Source: CAVPDE01 sp963702565
GTDB lineage: Bacteria; Desulfobacterota; DSM-4660; Desulfatiglandales; HGW-15
NCBI GenBank assembly: GCA_963702565.1
Contig: CAVPDE010000011.1
Coordinates: 62,001-126,000, forward strand
DNA length: 64,000 nt
Reading direction: 5' to 3'
A program made the translations under genes and the position numbers. Under the pieces are notes generated by a model. It was not told where the DNA came from. It saw nothing but the letters and a program-made list of their open reading frames with translations, and did not search any database. Of the stretch, positions 52,281-61,892 are shown in pieces. Every line of letters begins with the position of its first letter. The stretch's first letter is position 1.

Positions 52281-54733
52281 TGGAAACAAGCGAAAAACAG
52301 ATCTCCGTGCGTGTCGCCGTCACCCTTCCGGTTGAGGAGACCTATCTCTATCTGGTCCCCCGGGATCTCGAGCCCAGGGCCAAGGTGGGATGCAGGGTGG
52401 AAGTGCCTTTCGGAAAAAGGAAGGTGACCGGCTACATCCTGGAGCACGAGACTTGCAAAGAAGACAAGGACCTTAAGGAGATCGCTCAGGTTCTTGATCC
52501 TGAACCGCTCTTTCACCGATCGCTTGTCCCTTTTTTTCGGTGGATGTCCGAGTACTACCTCTATCCCCTAGGCGGCCTGATTCAGTCCGCTCTCCCCGGC
52601 GGCCTCAACATCCGATCCTACAGGGCAGCCAGGCTCACTGCGAAAGGAGAAGATGCGCTCAGATTGCTGCCGGGTCGCTCGGAGGAAAGAAAACTTCTGA
52701 CCTGGGTGCGGGATCATCCCGGTCAAAGAGTCCCGTCCGCCCTGGATCGTGTTTACGCTTTTGAAAAAAAGGGGTGGCTGGTCCTGGAACAAAGAATGAC
52801 CAAAAGACGGGGAGGCCCGCTGATCAAGCGTTTTGTAAAACCCAGAGAGGGTGTTGCGCTCCAAGACCTTGCCGGGCAGGACCCTGAGTCTTTGAAGGCG
52901 AAAAACGAAAGCGCCTTTCTGGAAGCGGTGTTCTCTTCTCAGGGAATTCTTTCGGAGGAGTTGAGTTCCCGGTTCACCAACGGCGCCTATCTTCTCCGAA
53001 AATGGCTCAAAAAGGGCATCCTCGAAACGTATCAGGCAAGCGTGTTGAGAGACCCTGCAGGAAACGTTTTCCTTCCCAACCCCCCTCCCAAAGATCTCTA
53101 TCCGCAACAAAGGGAAGCCCTGGAGGTGGTCAAAAAGCAGTTGGCCCGAGGAACCTTCTCCACCTTTCTCCTGCACGGGGTCACAGGGAGCGGGAAGACG
53201 GAAGTCTATTACCAGGCCGTTCGGCATGTCATGGACCTCGGCCTGCAAGCCATTTTGCTGGTACCTGAAATCGCGCTGGCCATTTACATGGAGGGCCTTC
53301 TCCGGTCACGCCTTGGGGATCGATTGGCCGTGTACCACAGCGGTCTGAGCGAAGGCGAGCGATACGATCAGTGGATGAGGATGGCCAGAGGGGAGGTGCC
53401 CCTCGTGATCGGCGCTCGCTCCGCCCTCTTTGCTCCTTTTCCCAACCTGGGGCTCGTGATCGTCGATGAGGAGCATGACCCGGCGTACAAGCAGGAAGAA
53501 GGCGCCCGGTACCAGGCCAGGGATGCCGCCGTAGTGCGAGGCAAGTTGGCCAATGCCTCCGTCCTTCTTGGCTCAGGCACTCCCTCGGTCCAGTCCTATT
53601 ACAATGCCTCCAGAGAGCGGTACACCCTGCTCAAGATGCCCGAACGGGTCGAACAAAGGCCCTTGCCTGAAGTGCAGGTGATCGACATGAAGGCCTTTGC
53701 CGCAGAAGGCAAAGACGAGGAGATCTTCAGCCCGGTTCTTCGGGAATCTCTGGAGGCGGCTATAGCCTCAGGCAAGCAGGCCATTCTCTTTCTCAACCGC
53801 AGGGGCTTTCATCGGGTGCATCTGTGCCGATCCTGCGGCAAGCCGGTGCGTTGCCCCAACTGCGAGGTGTCTCTCACCTACCACCTCAGAGAGAACCGTC
53901 TCGCTTGCCACTACTGCGGTTTTCACTCTCCGCCTCAGACGCTCTGCCCGGCGTGCGGCAGGGAGAGTCTCAGACCCTATGGCTTTGGAACAGAGCGGCT
54001 GGAGACGGAACTGAAGGAGTTGTACCCTTGTCTGCGGGCTTCGAGGATGGACAGGGACAGCATCCGGAGAAAGGGCCACACCTTTGAGCTCCTGAGACAA
54101 TTCAGCCGCCGAGAAATCGATGTGCTGGTAGGAACCCAGATGGTCACCAAGGGGTATGATTTCCCGGATGTTACCCTCGTGGGAGTGATCGGTGCGGATT
54201 TTTCGCTGGCCTTCCCTGACTTCAGAGCCGGCGAAAGGACGTTTCAAATCCTCTCTCAGGTGGCGGGAAGGGCGGGGCGCGGCAAAGACCCCGGTCGTGT
54301 GATGATTCAGACCTTCTACCCGGATCATTACGCGGTCACTGCTGCCAGAGACCATGATTATCCGACCTTCTTTCAAAAAGAGATCGAGCTGCGAGAGCAG
54401 CTGGGATATCCCCCGTTTTCCTACCTGGCGTGCCTCCGGGTTCAGGGGAACCACAAGCAGAAGACCGACGACATGGCCCGAAAGATGGTCGAGGAAATGA
54501 TCCGGGTTGTGGGGAACTGGCCCAAAAGAGGTAAGGAGCTTCAGGTGCTCGGCCCAGTGGAAGCGCCGCTCAGCAAGTTGAAGGGCAAACACCGGCGGCA
54601 GATCTTCATCAGGAGCAAGGGGCCCAATGTGCTGCACGTGTTTCTCAAGAGGGTCGGGGAGAGTCTAAAGAGGATGCTCAGGGGAAGCGGGGTCAGCCTC
54701 ACTATCGACATCGACCCCTATCAAATGCTCTGA
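52280..54733 (+). CDS. priA: Primosomal replication protein N' (PriA helicase)
   Basis: An 817-residue replication-restart helicase. N-terminal DNA-binding domain, then Walker A GVTGSGKTEVYYQ near 295, DEEHD, and zinc cysteines CRSCGKPVRCPNC and CHYCGFHSPPQTLCPACG, then VGTQMVTKGYDFP and VAGRAGRG. Length is normal. ATG overlaps the previous stop. Confidence 0.95.
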   Translation: METSEKQISVRVAVTLPVEETYLYLVPRDLEPRAKVGCRVEVPFGKRKVTGYILEHETCKEDKDLKEIAQVLDPEPLFHRSLVPFFRWMSEYYLYPLGGLIQSALPGGLNIRSYRAARLTAKGEDALRLLPGRSEERKLLTWVRDHPGQRVPSALDRVYAFEKKGWLVLEQRMTKRRGGPLIKRFVKPREGVALQDLAGQDPESLKAKNESAFLEAVFSSQGILSEELSSRFTNGAYLLRKWLKKGILETYQASVLRDPAGNVFLPNPPPKDLYPQQREALEVVKKQLARGTFSTFLLHGVTGSGKTEVYYQAVRHVMDLGLQAILLVPEIALAIYMEGLLRSRLGDRLAVYHSGLSEGERYDQWMRMARGEVPLVIGARSALFAPFPNLGLVIVDEEHDPAYKQEEGARYQARDAAVVRGKLANASVLLGSGTPSVQSYYNASRERYTLLKMPERVEQRPLPEVQVIDMKAFAAEGKDEEIFSPVLRESLEAAIASGKQAILFLNRRGFHRVHLCRSCGKPVRCPNCEVSLTYHLRENRLACHYCGFHSPPQTLCPACGRESLRPYGFGTERLETELKELYPCLRASRMDRDSIRRKGHTFELLRQFSRREIDVLVGTQMVTKGYDFPDVTLVGVIGADFSLAFPDFRAGERTFQILSQVAGRAGRGKDPGRVMIQTFYPDHYAVTAARDHDYPTFFQKEIELREQLGYPPFSYLACLRVQGNHKQKTDDMARKMVEEMIRVVGNWPKRGKELQVLGPVEAPLSKLKGKHRRQIFIRSKGPNVLHVFLKRVGESLKRMLRGSGVSLTIDIDPYQML

Positions 54734-54845
54734 GGTCAGTAGGCAGTAAGGAGTATGCAGTAAGCAGCAAACACAAGGACGTCAGAGTCGTAGCATTTGT
54801 ATTTAGTCTTTACTGCATACTGCAAACTTCTTACTGCTTACTGGT
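54734..54845. repeat. Inverted CAGTAAG array between priA and the CoA-transferase
   Basis: GTCAGTAGGCAGTAAGGAG and TATGCAGTAAGCAGC are answered ~45 bases later by TTTACTGCATACTGCAAAC and TTCTTACTGCTTACTGG. Both flanking genes end here (convergent), so it may also serve as a two-way transcription stop. Same family as 7452-7540. Confidence 0.85.
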
Positions 54846-56738
54846 TCATTGGGTTCGGTCCTTGAACATCATTTTCAGCTCGTACACGCCGCCGCTGCCG
54901 CCCTTCTGCATGTCATAGCCCATCTTGTCGAAGACCCGGAGCATGGAGCGATTCTCCATGAGCGTTTCCGCGGTGAAGCCGAGAAGGCCGTTCCTTCTGG
55001 CAAGGTAGGTCAGGTAGGAAAGCATTTCCGTTCCGATTCCCTTGCCCTGGTGATCGTCGCTGACCACGAAGGCGACTTCGGCCGTGTGGGACGTCTCGGA
55101 AATGCTGTATTGGCCCAAGCCCACGAATTCCTCCCGGTCTCCCATTTTCACGGAGGCCACGATGGCCATCTCTTTCGAGTAATCGATGACCACAAACTCC
55201 TGCAGTTGCTGGTGAGGGACGTCTTTGCGAGGAGACATGAACCTGCGGTAAAGGCTCTTGTCGGAGAGAGAATAGAAGAAATCCTTCAGGAGGGGCTCAT
55301 CGCTGATCCTGACGGGCCGCATGAAAACCTCAAACCCGGTTTTCGTGGTTCTGTAAATTTCCAGATCTGCGGGATACTCGCCTTTCTTGCCTGGAACGAA
55401 CTTCTGGTCCTTGTAGATCAGGTTCAGCCTCTTGGCCTCGTCAATGAGCCATTGTCTGAACTTGGGATGGGCGATGGCAATGAGTTCCATAGCTCTTTCC
55501 CGGATGTTTTTTCCGTGAAGGTACGCGATCCCGTACTCCGAGACGACGTAGTGGATGTCGCTCCGGCCCAGAGTGACTCCTGCGCCTTCAGGAACAAAGG
55601 GGATGATGCGGGAAACGGTTCCCTTGCTGGCTGTGGACTGAATGACCAGGATCGTCTTCCCGGCCGGGGAGAGGACCGCGCCTCGCATGAAGTCTGCCTG
55701 GCCGCCGATGCCGCTGAAAAACTTCCTGCCGATGGATTCGGCCGTGGCCTGACCGGTGAGGTCGATCTGGATGCAACTGTTGATGGCCGTGATCTGCCTG
55801 TGGGCCGCGATCACCTGCGGGTCATTCGTGTAATCGATGGGTCTGAACTCGATGCTCGGGTTGTCATGGATGTACTCATAGGTTTCCTTTTTCCCCATGC
55901 AGAACGAGGCCACGGCCTTGCCGCGATTGATGGGCTTCATGGAATTGTCCACAACGCCTTCCTTCATAAGCTGGGCAATCCCGTCGGACAGAAGCTCTGT
56001 GTGAACACCCAGGTGCTTCTTGCTCCGGAGGGCGTAAAGAATCGCGTTGGGAACGCTGCCATAGCCGACCTGGATGGTGTCTCCGTCTTCGACGATCTTT
56101 GCCACGTGGTTCCCGATCTTTTCGGCAATCTCGTCTGAAACGACTTCCGCAAATTCCAGGAGAGGTTCATCGCAGGGAAGGATGAAATCGACCTCCTTGA
56201 TGTTCACAAAGGTCTCCCCGTGAACACGAGGCATATTGGAGTTCACCTGGACAATGAGTTTGGAAGCGTTTTCCACAGCGGCTTTGGTGATGTCCACGCT
56301 GACCCCGAGGCTCATGTACCCGTTTTTGTCGGGTAGAGAGGTCTGGATCAAGGCCACGTCCACGGGAACAAACTTCCTCCGCAGCAAGCGCGGAACCTGG
56401 GACAGAGAAATGGGAGTGTAGTCGGCAATCCCCTCATTCACCGCCGTCCTGGTGTTCTTTCCGATAAAAAAGGAGTTGTGCCGGAAATTGTGTTTGAATT
56501 TTTCATCCGTGTAGGGGGCCACGCCGAGGGTCCAGACCTGGAGGACCTCTGCGTCGAAAAAGGCCTTGGGGTGCGAAGTCACATAGTTGATCAGGGCCTT
56601 AACGAGATACTGCGGCTCCCCACAGGCTGTGCCAATGAAAATTCTGTCCCCTCTATGGATGGTGTTGAAGATGTCCTCTTCAGAGGCGAATTTTTCGGGG
56701 TAGAGATTTTTCATTTTCTCAAGGATGGCGTCGGCCAT
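54846..56738 (-). CDS. Acetyl-CoA hydrolase/CoA-transferase fused to a GNAT domain
   Basis: A 630-residue fusion. Residues 1-~450 are a class I CoA-transferase of the Cat1/4-hydroxybutyrate CoA-transferase type (VGYGSVPNAIL; IDLTGQATAESIG; GIGGQADFMRGA). About 470-625 is a GNAT acetyltransferase (AFVVSDDHQGKGIGTEML). The place of the family's catalytic Glu (N-x-x-x-E-[VI]-D) reads NSCIQID, with Gln324. So either another residue serves or the protein is regulatory. Good GGAGG before the ATG. Confidence 0.85.
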   Translation of the reverse strand: MADAILEKMKNLYPEKFASEEDIFNTIHRGDRIFIGTACGEPQYLVKALINYVTSHPKAFFDAEVLQVWTLGVAPYTDEKFKHNFRHNSFFIGKNTRTAVNEGIADYTPISLSQVPRLLRRKFVPVDVALIQTSLPDKNGYMSLGVSVDITKAAVENASKLIVQVNSNMPRVHGETFVNIKEVDFILPCDEPLLEFAEVVSDEIAEKIGNHVAKIVEDGDTIQVGYGSVPNAILYALRSKKHLGVHTELLSDGIAQLMKEGVVDNSMKPINRGKAVASFCMGKKETYEYIHDNPSIEFRPIDYTNDPQVIAAHRQITAINSCIQIDLTGQATAESIGRKFFSGIGGQADFMRGAVLSPAGKTILVIQSTASKGTVSRIIPFVPEGAGVTLGRSDIHYVVSEYGIAYLHGKNIRERAMELIAIAHPKFRQWLIDEAKRLNLIYKDQKFVPGKKGEYPADLEIYRTTKTGFEVFMRPVRISDEPLLKDFFYSLSDKSLYRRFMSPRKDVPHQQLQEFVVIDYSKEMAIVASVKMGDREEFVGLGQYSISETSHTAEVAFVVSDDHQGKGIGTEMLSYLTYLARRNGLLGFTAETLMENRSMLRVFDKMGYDMQKGGSGGVYELKMMFKDRTQ

Positions 56739-56750
56739 GGAATCCTCCGA

Positions 56751-57671
56751 TTACGGGGTTTTGATGAGCGCAGCGGAAAAGTAGCCTACCACCTGGCGGC
56801 GGTCGCCTGTGACATCGCCTGAGTTGGCATAGTTGAGGATGACGGAGCGGTTCGCTCCAAGTTCCCTGGCCGCCAGCATCGCGGCGATGGTCGGTCCTGC
56901 GCCGCAGGCTTCACAGGAGCCTGAGACAACGGCCTTTGCAAGGGCCTCAGGGGCGAACTCCCGCACATGCCTGATAAAGTCCTCATCCAGAGTTCTGGCC
57001 TGCTGATCCGTATGAAAGTGGGACAGGTCCGTGCTCGCAAGGATCACGGCGTCTTCCTTGTTCCGCAGGACTTGGACCAAGCTTTTAGCCAGCAGGGCGC
57101 ATGTTTCAAGATCCTGTTCTCCCATGAGGATGGGCACGATGTGGAACTCTTTGAGCACGCTCTGAAGAAAGGGGATCTGAATTTCGAGAGCATGCTCCTG
57201 AGCGTCTGCCTGAGGAACCCATTTCATCTGCGGGTTCATGGAGAGCAGCTTCTTTGCAAGATCCTGGTCCACCGGAGCGACACCGAGAGGGGTCTTGTAG
57301 CCCGAATACTGGCTCACGGAAACTCCTCTGAAACCCACCCGGTGGCTTGGGCCGATCAGGAAAACGGTTTTTGGAGCGCTTCTCTGCAGAAGTCTGTAAC
57401 TGTAAGCGGCGACCCGGCCCGAATAAACGTATCCCGCATGCGGTACGATCGCTGTGACGACTTTCCCTTCAGCACCGGAGGGGTTTGCCCCGGAAAGGTA
57501 GTCACCGACGGTCTGGCGCAGCACCTCCGGGTTGCCGGGGTACCAGGTGCCTGCGAGCACGGGGCTTCTGACGTCCCCGTCTTGGGCTTTCTGTCCCATG
57601 GCACTTGCTGCAGAAAACGGGGTGATGAAAAAGCAAGTCACTGCGAAGGTCAGCAGGAGAGCTCGTTTCAT
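56751..57671 (-). CDS. amrB: AmmeMemoRadiSam-system protein B (MEMO1 family), exported
   Basis: A 306-residue MEMO/AmrB protein with PVLAGTWYPGNPEVLRQ, IVPHAGYVYSGRVAA, IGPSHRVGFRG and STDLSHFHTD, plus CEACGAGP. It has an extra N-terminal signal peptide (residues 1-24, ending AASA), so it seems to be exported, unusual for the family. Its biochemical role is not settled. The partner radical SAM gene is not in this window. Confidence 0.88.
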   Translation of the reverse strand: MKRALLLTFAVTCFFITPFSAASAMGQKAQDGDVRSPVLAGTWYPGNPEVLRQTVGDYLSGANPSGAEGKVVTAIVPHAGYVYSGRVAAYSYRLLQRSAPKTVFLIGPSHRVGFRGVSVSQYSGYKTPLGVAPVDQDLAKKLLSMNPQMKWVPQADAQEHALEIQIPFLQSVLKEFHIVPILMGEQDLETCALLAKSLVQVLRNKEDAVILASTDLSHFHTDQQARTLDEDFIRHVREFAPEALAKAVVSGSCEACGAGPTIAAMLAARELGANRSVILNYANSGDVTGDRRQVVGYFSAALIKTP

Positions 57672-57831
57672 AAGGTCACCTCAAAACCGCTTGCCATACG
57701 CCATGATTAAAGGTAAAATAACCTCACTTATCTTCACGATGACTTATTCTCTTCTCGTGCTCGATAGATAAGCATTTCCATTTTAAGGCATTTATCGGCC
57801 TTTGCCACAAAAATCTCTGAAGGAGTTTTAT

Positions 57832-58350
57832 ATGGTAAAAAACAAAAGGATGCGAAATTTGATCGGGGGCTTTCTCTGCCTTGTTCTCATCAGCGCTTGC
57901 GCCGCCGTCGATGAGGGGAAGATGCTTGCAGGCCCGGCCCCGAACTTCAAGCTGGAAGACATTTCCGGAAAGTCCCTCTCTCTGGACGATATCAAGGGGA
58001 AGGTCGTGATTGTGGATTTTTGGGCCACATGGTGCGGACCGTGCCTCATGTCCATCCCGGAGCTCGTTGATCTCCAGGAAAAGTACAAAGCCAAGGGCTT
58101 GGTGGTTGTCGGAATATCCGTGGATGACGATAAAGTGAGCAAAGGGGAGCTGGTTGCTTTCAAGGAAAAGATGCGAATCAATTATCCGATCCTGAGAGCC
58201 AACAACAAGGTGTACGAGGACTACTTCGGCCGGACGAGCGGCTTCTCTATCCCCACGCTGTTCGTGATTGATCGCGAGGGCAAAGTCAGAGACCGAGTGG
58301 TCGGCTTCAGGCCGGGGGTTGTCGAGAAGACCGTCCAAAGCCTTCTCTAA
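57832..58350 (+). CDS. TlpA-like thioredoxin-fold lipoprotein
   Basis: A 172-residue protein with a lipoprotein signal (LIGGFLCLVLISAC, lipobox Cys near 22) and a redoxin domain containing FWATWCGPC (active CxxC) and GFSIPTLFVIDREG. It probably reduces disulfides or haem apoproteins in the periplasm. AAGGAG before the ATG; stop overlaps the next ATG (TAATG). Confidence 0.9.
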   Translation: MVKNKRMRNLIGGFLCLVLISACAAVDEGKMLAGPAPNFKLEDISGKSLSLDDIKGKVVIVDFWATWCGPCLMSIPELVDLQEKYKAKGLVVVGISVDDDKVSKGELVAFKEKMRINYPILRANNKVYEDYFGRTSGFSIPTLFVIDREGKVRDRVVGFRPGVVEKTVQSLL

Positions 58351-59207
58351 TGGTGATTGATTTCCACACCCACATTTTCCCTTCCTACTTCAGGGAAAAG
58401 AGGGATGCCTTCTTTTCCCAAGAACCGACCTTTGAAGCTCTTTACCGGTCAGCGACCTCGAGGATCGCAAACCGGGAAGAGCTTCTCCAAAGCATGGAGG
58501 AGCAGGGGATTCAGAGGTCGGTGGTTTTCGGATTCCCCTGGGAGAAGAAAGAGCACTTCCGCACACACAACGATTACATCGTCGAATCGGTCCAGAAATA
58601 TCCTGACAAGCTCATCGGCTTATGCTGCTTTTCACCTCTCTCCCCCAATGGCCCGGAAGAAGTGAAACGATGTCTCGACGCAGGTCTTGCAGGGGTCGGG
58701 GAGCTGGCGGTCTACCCCTCCGGTTTTTCAGAAGAGATCATCCGCAGCCTGCACGACGTGATGGAGATCTGCGCTGACCGCAACGTGCCGGTCCTCTTCC
58801 ACACGAATGAACCGGTGGGTCATCTTTATCCGGGGAAAACCCCTGTCCAACTGAGCGAGATTTATTCTCTCATCAAGCGCTACCCATCGAACAAGATCGT
58901 CCTTGCCCACTGGGGAGGGGGGCTTTTCTTTTACAGCCTCATGAAGAAGGAGGTCAGAGACGTCCTCAAGAACGTCTGGTTTGACACGGCCGCCTCTCCT
59001 TATCTTTACGCCCCGCAGGTGTACAGGATCGCCTGCGAGCTTCTGGGTTTCGAAAAGATCCTTTTCGGTTCCGACTATCCTCTTCTCAAGCCGGACAGAT
59101 ACTTTCAAGAAATGGCAGAGGCGGGATTGTCCTCAGAAGCTCTGGGCATGGTGAAGGGGAGAAACGCCGAGCGGCTTCTAGCAAAATCCCCCCTCGCCCC
59201 CCTTTAG
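58350..59207 (+). CDS. Amidohydrolase family metal-dependent hydrolase
   Basis: A 285-residue TIM-barrel hydrolase of the amidohydrolase-2 type: MVIDFHTHIFP at the start (HxH), FHTNEPVGH, IVLAHWGGG and LFGSDYPL (metal Asp). Substrate unknown. Its last codons (AKSPLAPL) are translated from the C/G-rich palindrome at 59183, so the natural end was probably changed by that repeat. Confidence 0.85.
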   Translation: MVIDFHTHIFPSYFREKRDAFFSQEPTFEALYRSATSRIANREELLQSMEEQGIQRSVVFGFPWEKKEHFRTHNDYIVESVQKYPDKLIGLCCFSPLSPNGPEEVKRCLDAGLAGVGELAVYPSGFSEEIIRSLHDVMEICADRNVPVLFHTNEPVGHLYPGKTPVQLSEIYSLIKRYPSNKIVLAHWGGGLFFYSLMKKEVRDVLKNVWFDTAASPYLYAPQVYRIACELLGFEKILFGSDYPLLKPDRYFQEMAEAGLSSEALGMVKGRNAERLLAKSPLAPL

Positions 59208-59230
59208 CAAAGGGGGGATGGGGGGATTTC
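59183..59230. repeat. AAATCCCCC...GGGGGATTT palindromic repeat
   Basis: AAAATCCCCCCTCGCCCCCC and TTTAGCAAAGGGGGGATGGG, ending GGGATTTC, form a strong stem. Palindromes of this text are common between genes of many proteobacteria. It ends one gene and precedes recD2. Confidence 0.8.
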
Positions 59231-59292
59231 AAACGGCTCAAGGAGAGTGCAGATCCTTTAACGCGTTCGTGTACGAAATAGAACCCCATCCC

Positions 59293-61500
59293 ATGACCGA
59301 TCCGGAAGAACAAACTGAACTCGAAGGCCAGATCGAAAGCCTGACCTACGTCAATGAAGAGAACGGTTACACCGTGGCCAAGGTCAGGGTTTCCGGCTAT
59401 TCGGAACCTGTCACGATTGTCGGTCAACTCATCTCTCCCACACCGGGCGAAGTCCTGAAAATGAAAGGCCTCTGGATCAACCACCCCCGCTTCGGCCGGC
59501 AATTCAAAGTCATGAGCCACCAAGCCGTTGTTCCTGCCACGGTAACGGGTATCAGGAAATACCTGGGCTCGGGTCTCATTAAGGGCATCGGTCCGGTCAT
59601 GGCCGGGCGAATTGTGAAAACCTTCGGCGAGGAGACTCTGGAGGTCATTGACAAGCACATCAACGACCTTCACAAGGTGGAGGGCATCGGGCACAAGCGG
59701 ATCGAGATGATCGAAAAGGCCTGGAAGGAGCAACAGTCGATCCGCAGCGTCATGATCTTCCTCCAGGGACATGGGGTGAGTCCGGCCTATGCCGCCAAAA
59801 TCTTCAAGAAGTACGGATGGGACTCCGTCAACATCGTGTCCAAGAATCCTTACCGGCTGGCGTCCGACATTTTCGGAATCGGGTTTCTCACGGCGGACAA
59901 GATCGCCGGAAGCATGGGCTTTGAAAAGAATGCGCCTGCAAGGGTAGAGGCCGGGATCCTCTACGTGCTTCATCAGCTCTCCGAAGAAGGGCACGTGTAC
60001 TTCCCCTATGAGCCCTTGGCGGACAGGTGCGGGGAGATTCTCGAAGTCGACCGGGAAGTCATCGGCAAAGCGATCGGAGCGATCACCCTTGAGAACAAAA
60101 TCGTGATCGAGGATCTGAACCAGGACCTCGAAGCCTTTCAACCCAACCACAAGGCCGTTTACCTGAAGAACTTTCACATCGCAGAAACAGGAATCGCGGA
60201 CCATTTCCTCCGCCTGATCACTTCTCCGAAAAAAATGCGCAAGATCGAGGTGGGGAAAGCGCTCAAGTGGGTCCAGGAAAAGATCAGGCTCGAGTTTGCC
60301 GCGAAACAGATCGAGGCGATCCGATCGGCGGTGTCGGAAAAAGTGATGGTGATCACCGGAGGCCCGGGCACCGGCAAGACCACGATCATCAACGCCGTCA
60401 TCAGAATTTACCGGGAACTGGGTGCCAGGATCCTGCTCGCGGCTCCGACCGGCAGGGCCTCGAAACGGATGAGCGAGGCAACGGGTTACCCTGCGAGAAC
60501 CATTCACCGCATGCTCGAATACAATCTCCAAAAGGGAGGATTTCAGCGCGGCCAGGACCGACCGCTCGAAGTCGATGTGCTGATCCTTGATGAGACCTCC
60601 ATGATCGACACCAGCCTCATGGTTCATCTTCTGAAGGCAGTGCCGTCCGGCGCCACTCTGATCCTGGTGGGGGACGTGAATCAACTTCCTTCGGTGGGAG
60701 CGGGAAATGTGCTGAAGGATGTGATCCGGTCCAGGAAGGTGCCCGTGGTGGAGCTCAAAGAGATTTTCCGGCAGGCTGCAAACAGCGGAATCATCCGAAA
60801 CGCCCACCGGATCAACGCCGGGCTCGTGCCTGAACTCGTGCAGGAAAGAGAGGGCCTGGGAGACTTCTACTTCATCGATCAGGAAGATCAGGAGGAAGTG
60901 CTTCGGATCATCATGGAACTGGTGTGCGAGCGGATTCCAAAACGCTTTAAGCTTGATCCGCTGGAAGGGATCCAGGTTCTGGCGCCGATGCACAAAGGGA
61001 CCGTGGGGACGGAGAACCTGAATGCCAAACTGCAGGAAGCCCTGAATCCCTCGGGCACGGCAATCGTTCGAGGGGGCAGAACCTTTCGCCTCAAGGACAA
61101 GGTGATGCAGATTCGGAACAACTACGAGAAGGAGGTCTTCAACGGCGACATCGGCAGAATCACGGCTATGGACGAGGAGATGCGTGAAGTGACGGTGACC
61201 TATGATGGCGTGCCTGTTCCCTACGATGCTTCAGATCTCGACGAGATCGTCCATGCCTACGCCATATCCGTGCACAAGAGCCAGGGCAGCGAATATCCGG
61301 CGGTCATTCTGCCTCTCCTTCCCCAGCACTACCTTCTTCTCCAAAGGAACTTGATCTATACGGCGGTCACCCGGGCCAAAAAACTGCTCGTCATTGTGGG
61401 AAGCAAGAAGGCTCTGGCCACAGGCGTGAACAACGACAAGATCGCGAGACGCTACACCTACCTCGCAGAGCGGCTCATGATTCAAAAATCTCTTGATTAG
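59293..61500 (+). CDS. recD2: ATP-dependent RecD2-type DNA helicase
   Basis: A 735-residue SF1B helicase. N-terminal OB/HhH region (GIRKYLGSGLIKGIGPVMAG), Walker A TGGPGTGKTTIINAV near 355, LILDETSMID, GDVNQLPSVG and C-terminal AISVHKSQGSEYP. It unwinds DNA 5'-3'. ATG 59293 (MTDPEEQTELEG) fits the family; an upstream in-frame ATG at 59218 lies in repeat sequence. Confidence 0.93.
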   Translation: MTDPEEQTELEGQIESLTYVNEENGYTVAKVRVSGYSEPVTIVGQLISPTPGEVLKMKGLWINHPRFGRQFKVMSHQAVVPATVTGIRKYLGSGLIKGIGPVMAGRIVKTFGEETLEVIDKHINDLHKVEGIGHKRIEMIEKAWKEQQSIRSVMIFLQGHGVSPAYAAKIFKKYGWDSVNIVSKNPYRLASDIFGIGFLTADKIAGSMGFEKNAPARVEAGILYVLHQLSEEGHVYFPYEPLADRCGEILEVDREVIGKAIGAITLENKIVIEDLNQDLEAFQPNHKAVYLKNFHIAETGIADHFLRLITSPKKMRKIEVGKALKWVQEKIRLEFAAKQIEAIRSAVSEKVMVITGGPGTGKTTIINAVIRIYRELGARILLAAPTGRASKRMSEATGYPARTIHRMLEYNLQKGGFQRGQDRPLEVDVLILDETSMIDTSLMVHLLKAVPSGATLILVGDVNQLPSVGAGNVLKDVIRSRKVPVVELKEIFRQAANSGIIRNAHRINAGLVPELVQEREGLGDFYFIDQEDQEEVLRIIMELVCERIPKRFKLDPLEGIQVLAPMHKGTVGTENLNAKLQEALNPSGTAIVRGGRTFRLKDKVMQIRNNYEKEVFNGDIGRITAMDEEMREVTVTYDGVPVPYDASDLDEIVHAYAISVHKSQGSEYPAVILPLLPQHYLLLQRNLIYTAVTRAKKLLVIVGSKKALATGVNNDKIARRYTYLAERLMIQKSLD

Positions 61501-61605
61501 CCGCAGGGGTGTGATTACTATAAATGCATTAAACAAATACATCAGGATGGCTTGAGTGTGACCCAACAAGGGTTACGGGCATAAACCAAAAAGGAGGAAA
61601 GAAGA

Positions 61606-61821
61606 ATGGCAGTAAAGAAAGCAGCGAAAAAGGCACCGGCGAAGAAGAAGGCAGTGGCAAAGAGAGCAGGATGCGGTACCGCATCGAGGGCGAAGGTCAA
61701 AGCAGGCGATCAGTACAAATGCTCCGTGTGCGGACTGGTCGTGTCGGTCGATGAGACCTGCGGTTGCGTGAAGACGTGCGACATCGTCTGCTGCGAAAAA
61801 CAGATGAAGAAGAAAAGATAA
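61606..61821 (+). CDS. Desulforedoxin-like protein with Lys/Ala-rich N-terminal tail
   Basis: A 71-residue protein. Residues 1-~22 are a histone H1-like tail (KKAAKKAPAKKKAVAKR). The rest has QYKCSVCGLVVSVD and DIVCCEKQM, the C-x2-C and CC pattern of desulforedoxin or desulfoferrodoxin N-domains, with extra Cys between (CGCVKTC). It may bind iron or zinc and nucleic acid. AAGGAGG gives a strong start; a terminator follows. Confidence 0.85.
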   Translation: MAVKKAAKKAPAKKKAVAKRAGCGTASRAKVKAGDQYKCSVCGLVVSVDETCGCVKTCDIVCCEKQMKKKR

Positions 61822-61838
61822 CTTTCCGACACCCACTC

Positions 61839-61885
61839 GAGCCCCCTTGCCCCTCGCTCATGCGGAGCAAGGGGGCTCTTTTTTT
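61839..61885 (+). terminator. Rho-independent terminator
   Basis: GAGCCCCCTTGC and GCAAGGGGGCTC form a 12-bp stem with a 16-base loop, followed by seven T. It ends the desulforedoxin-like gene. Confidence 0.92.
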
Positions 61886-61892
61886 GGGGAAG

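Noticed and set aside
54849..56138. 429-codon open frame on the plus strand
   Set aside because: Antisense of the CoA-transferase fusion.
59086..60993. 635-codon open frame on the minus strand
   Set aside because: It lies entirely opposite recD2, has His/Asp-rich antisense composition and no motif; a shadow of a GC-rich gene.
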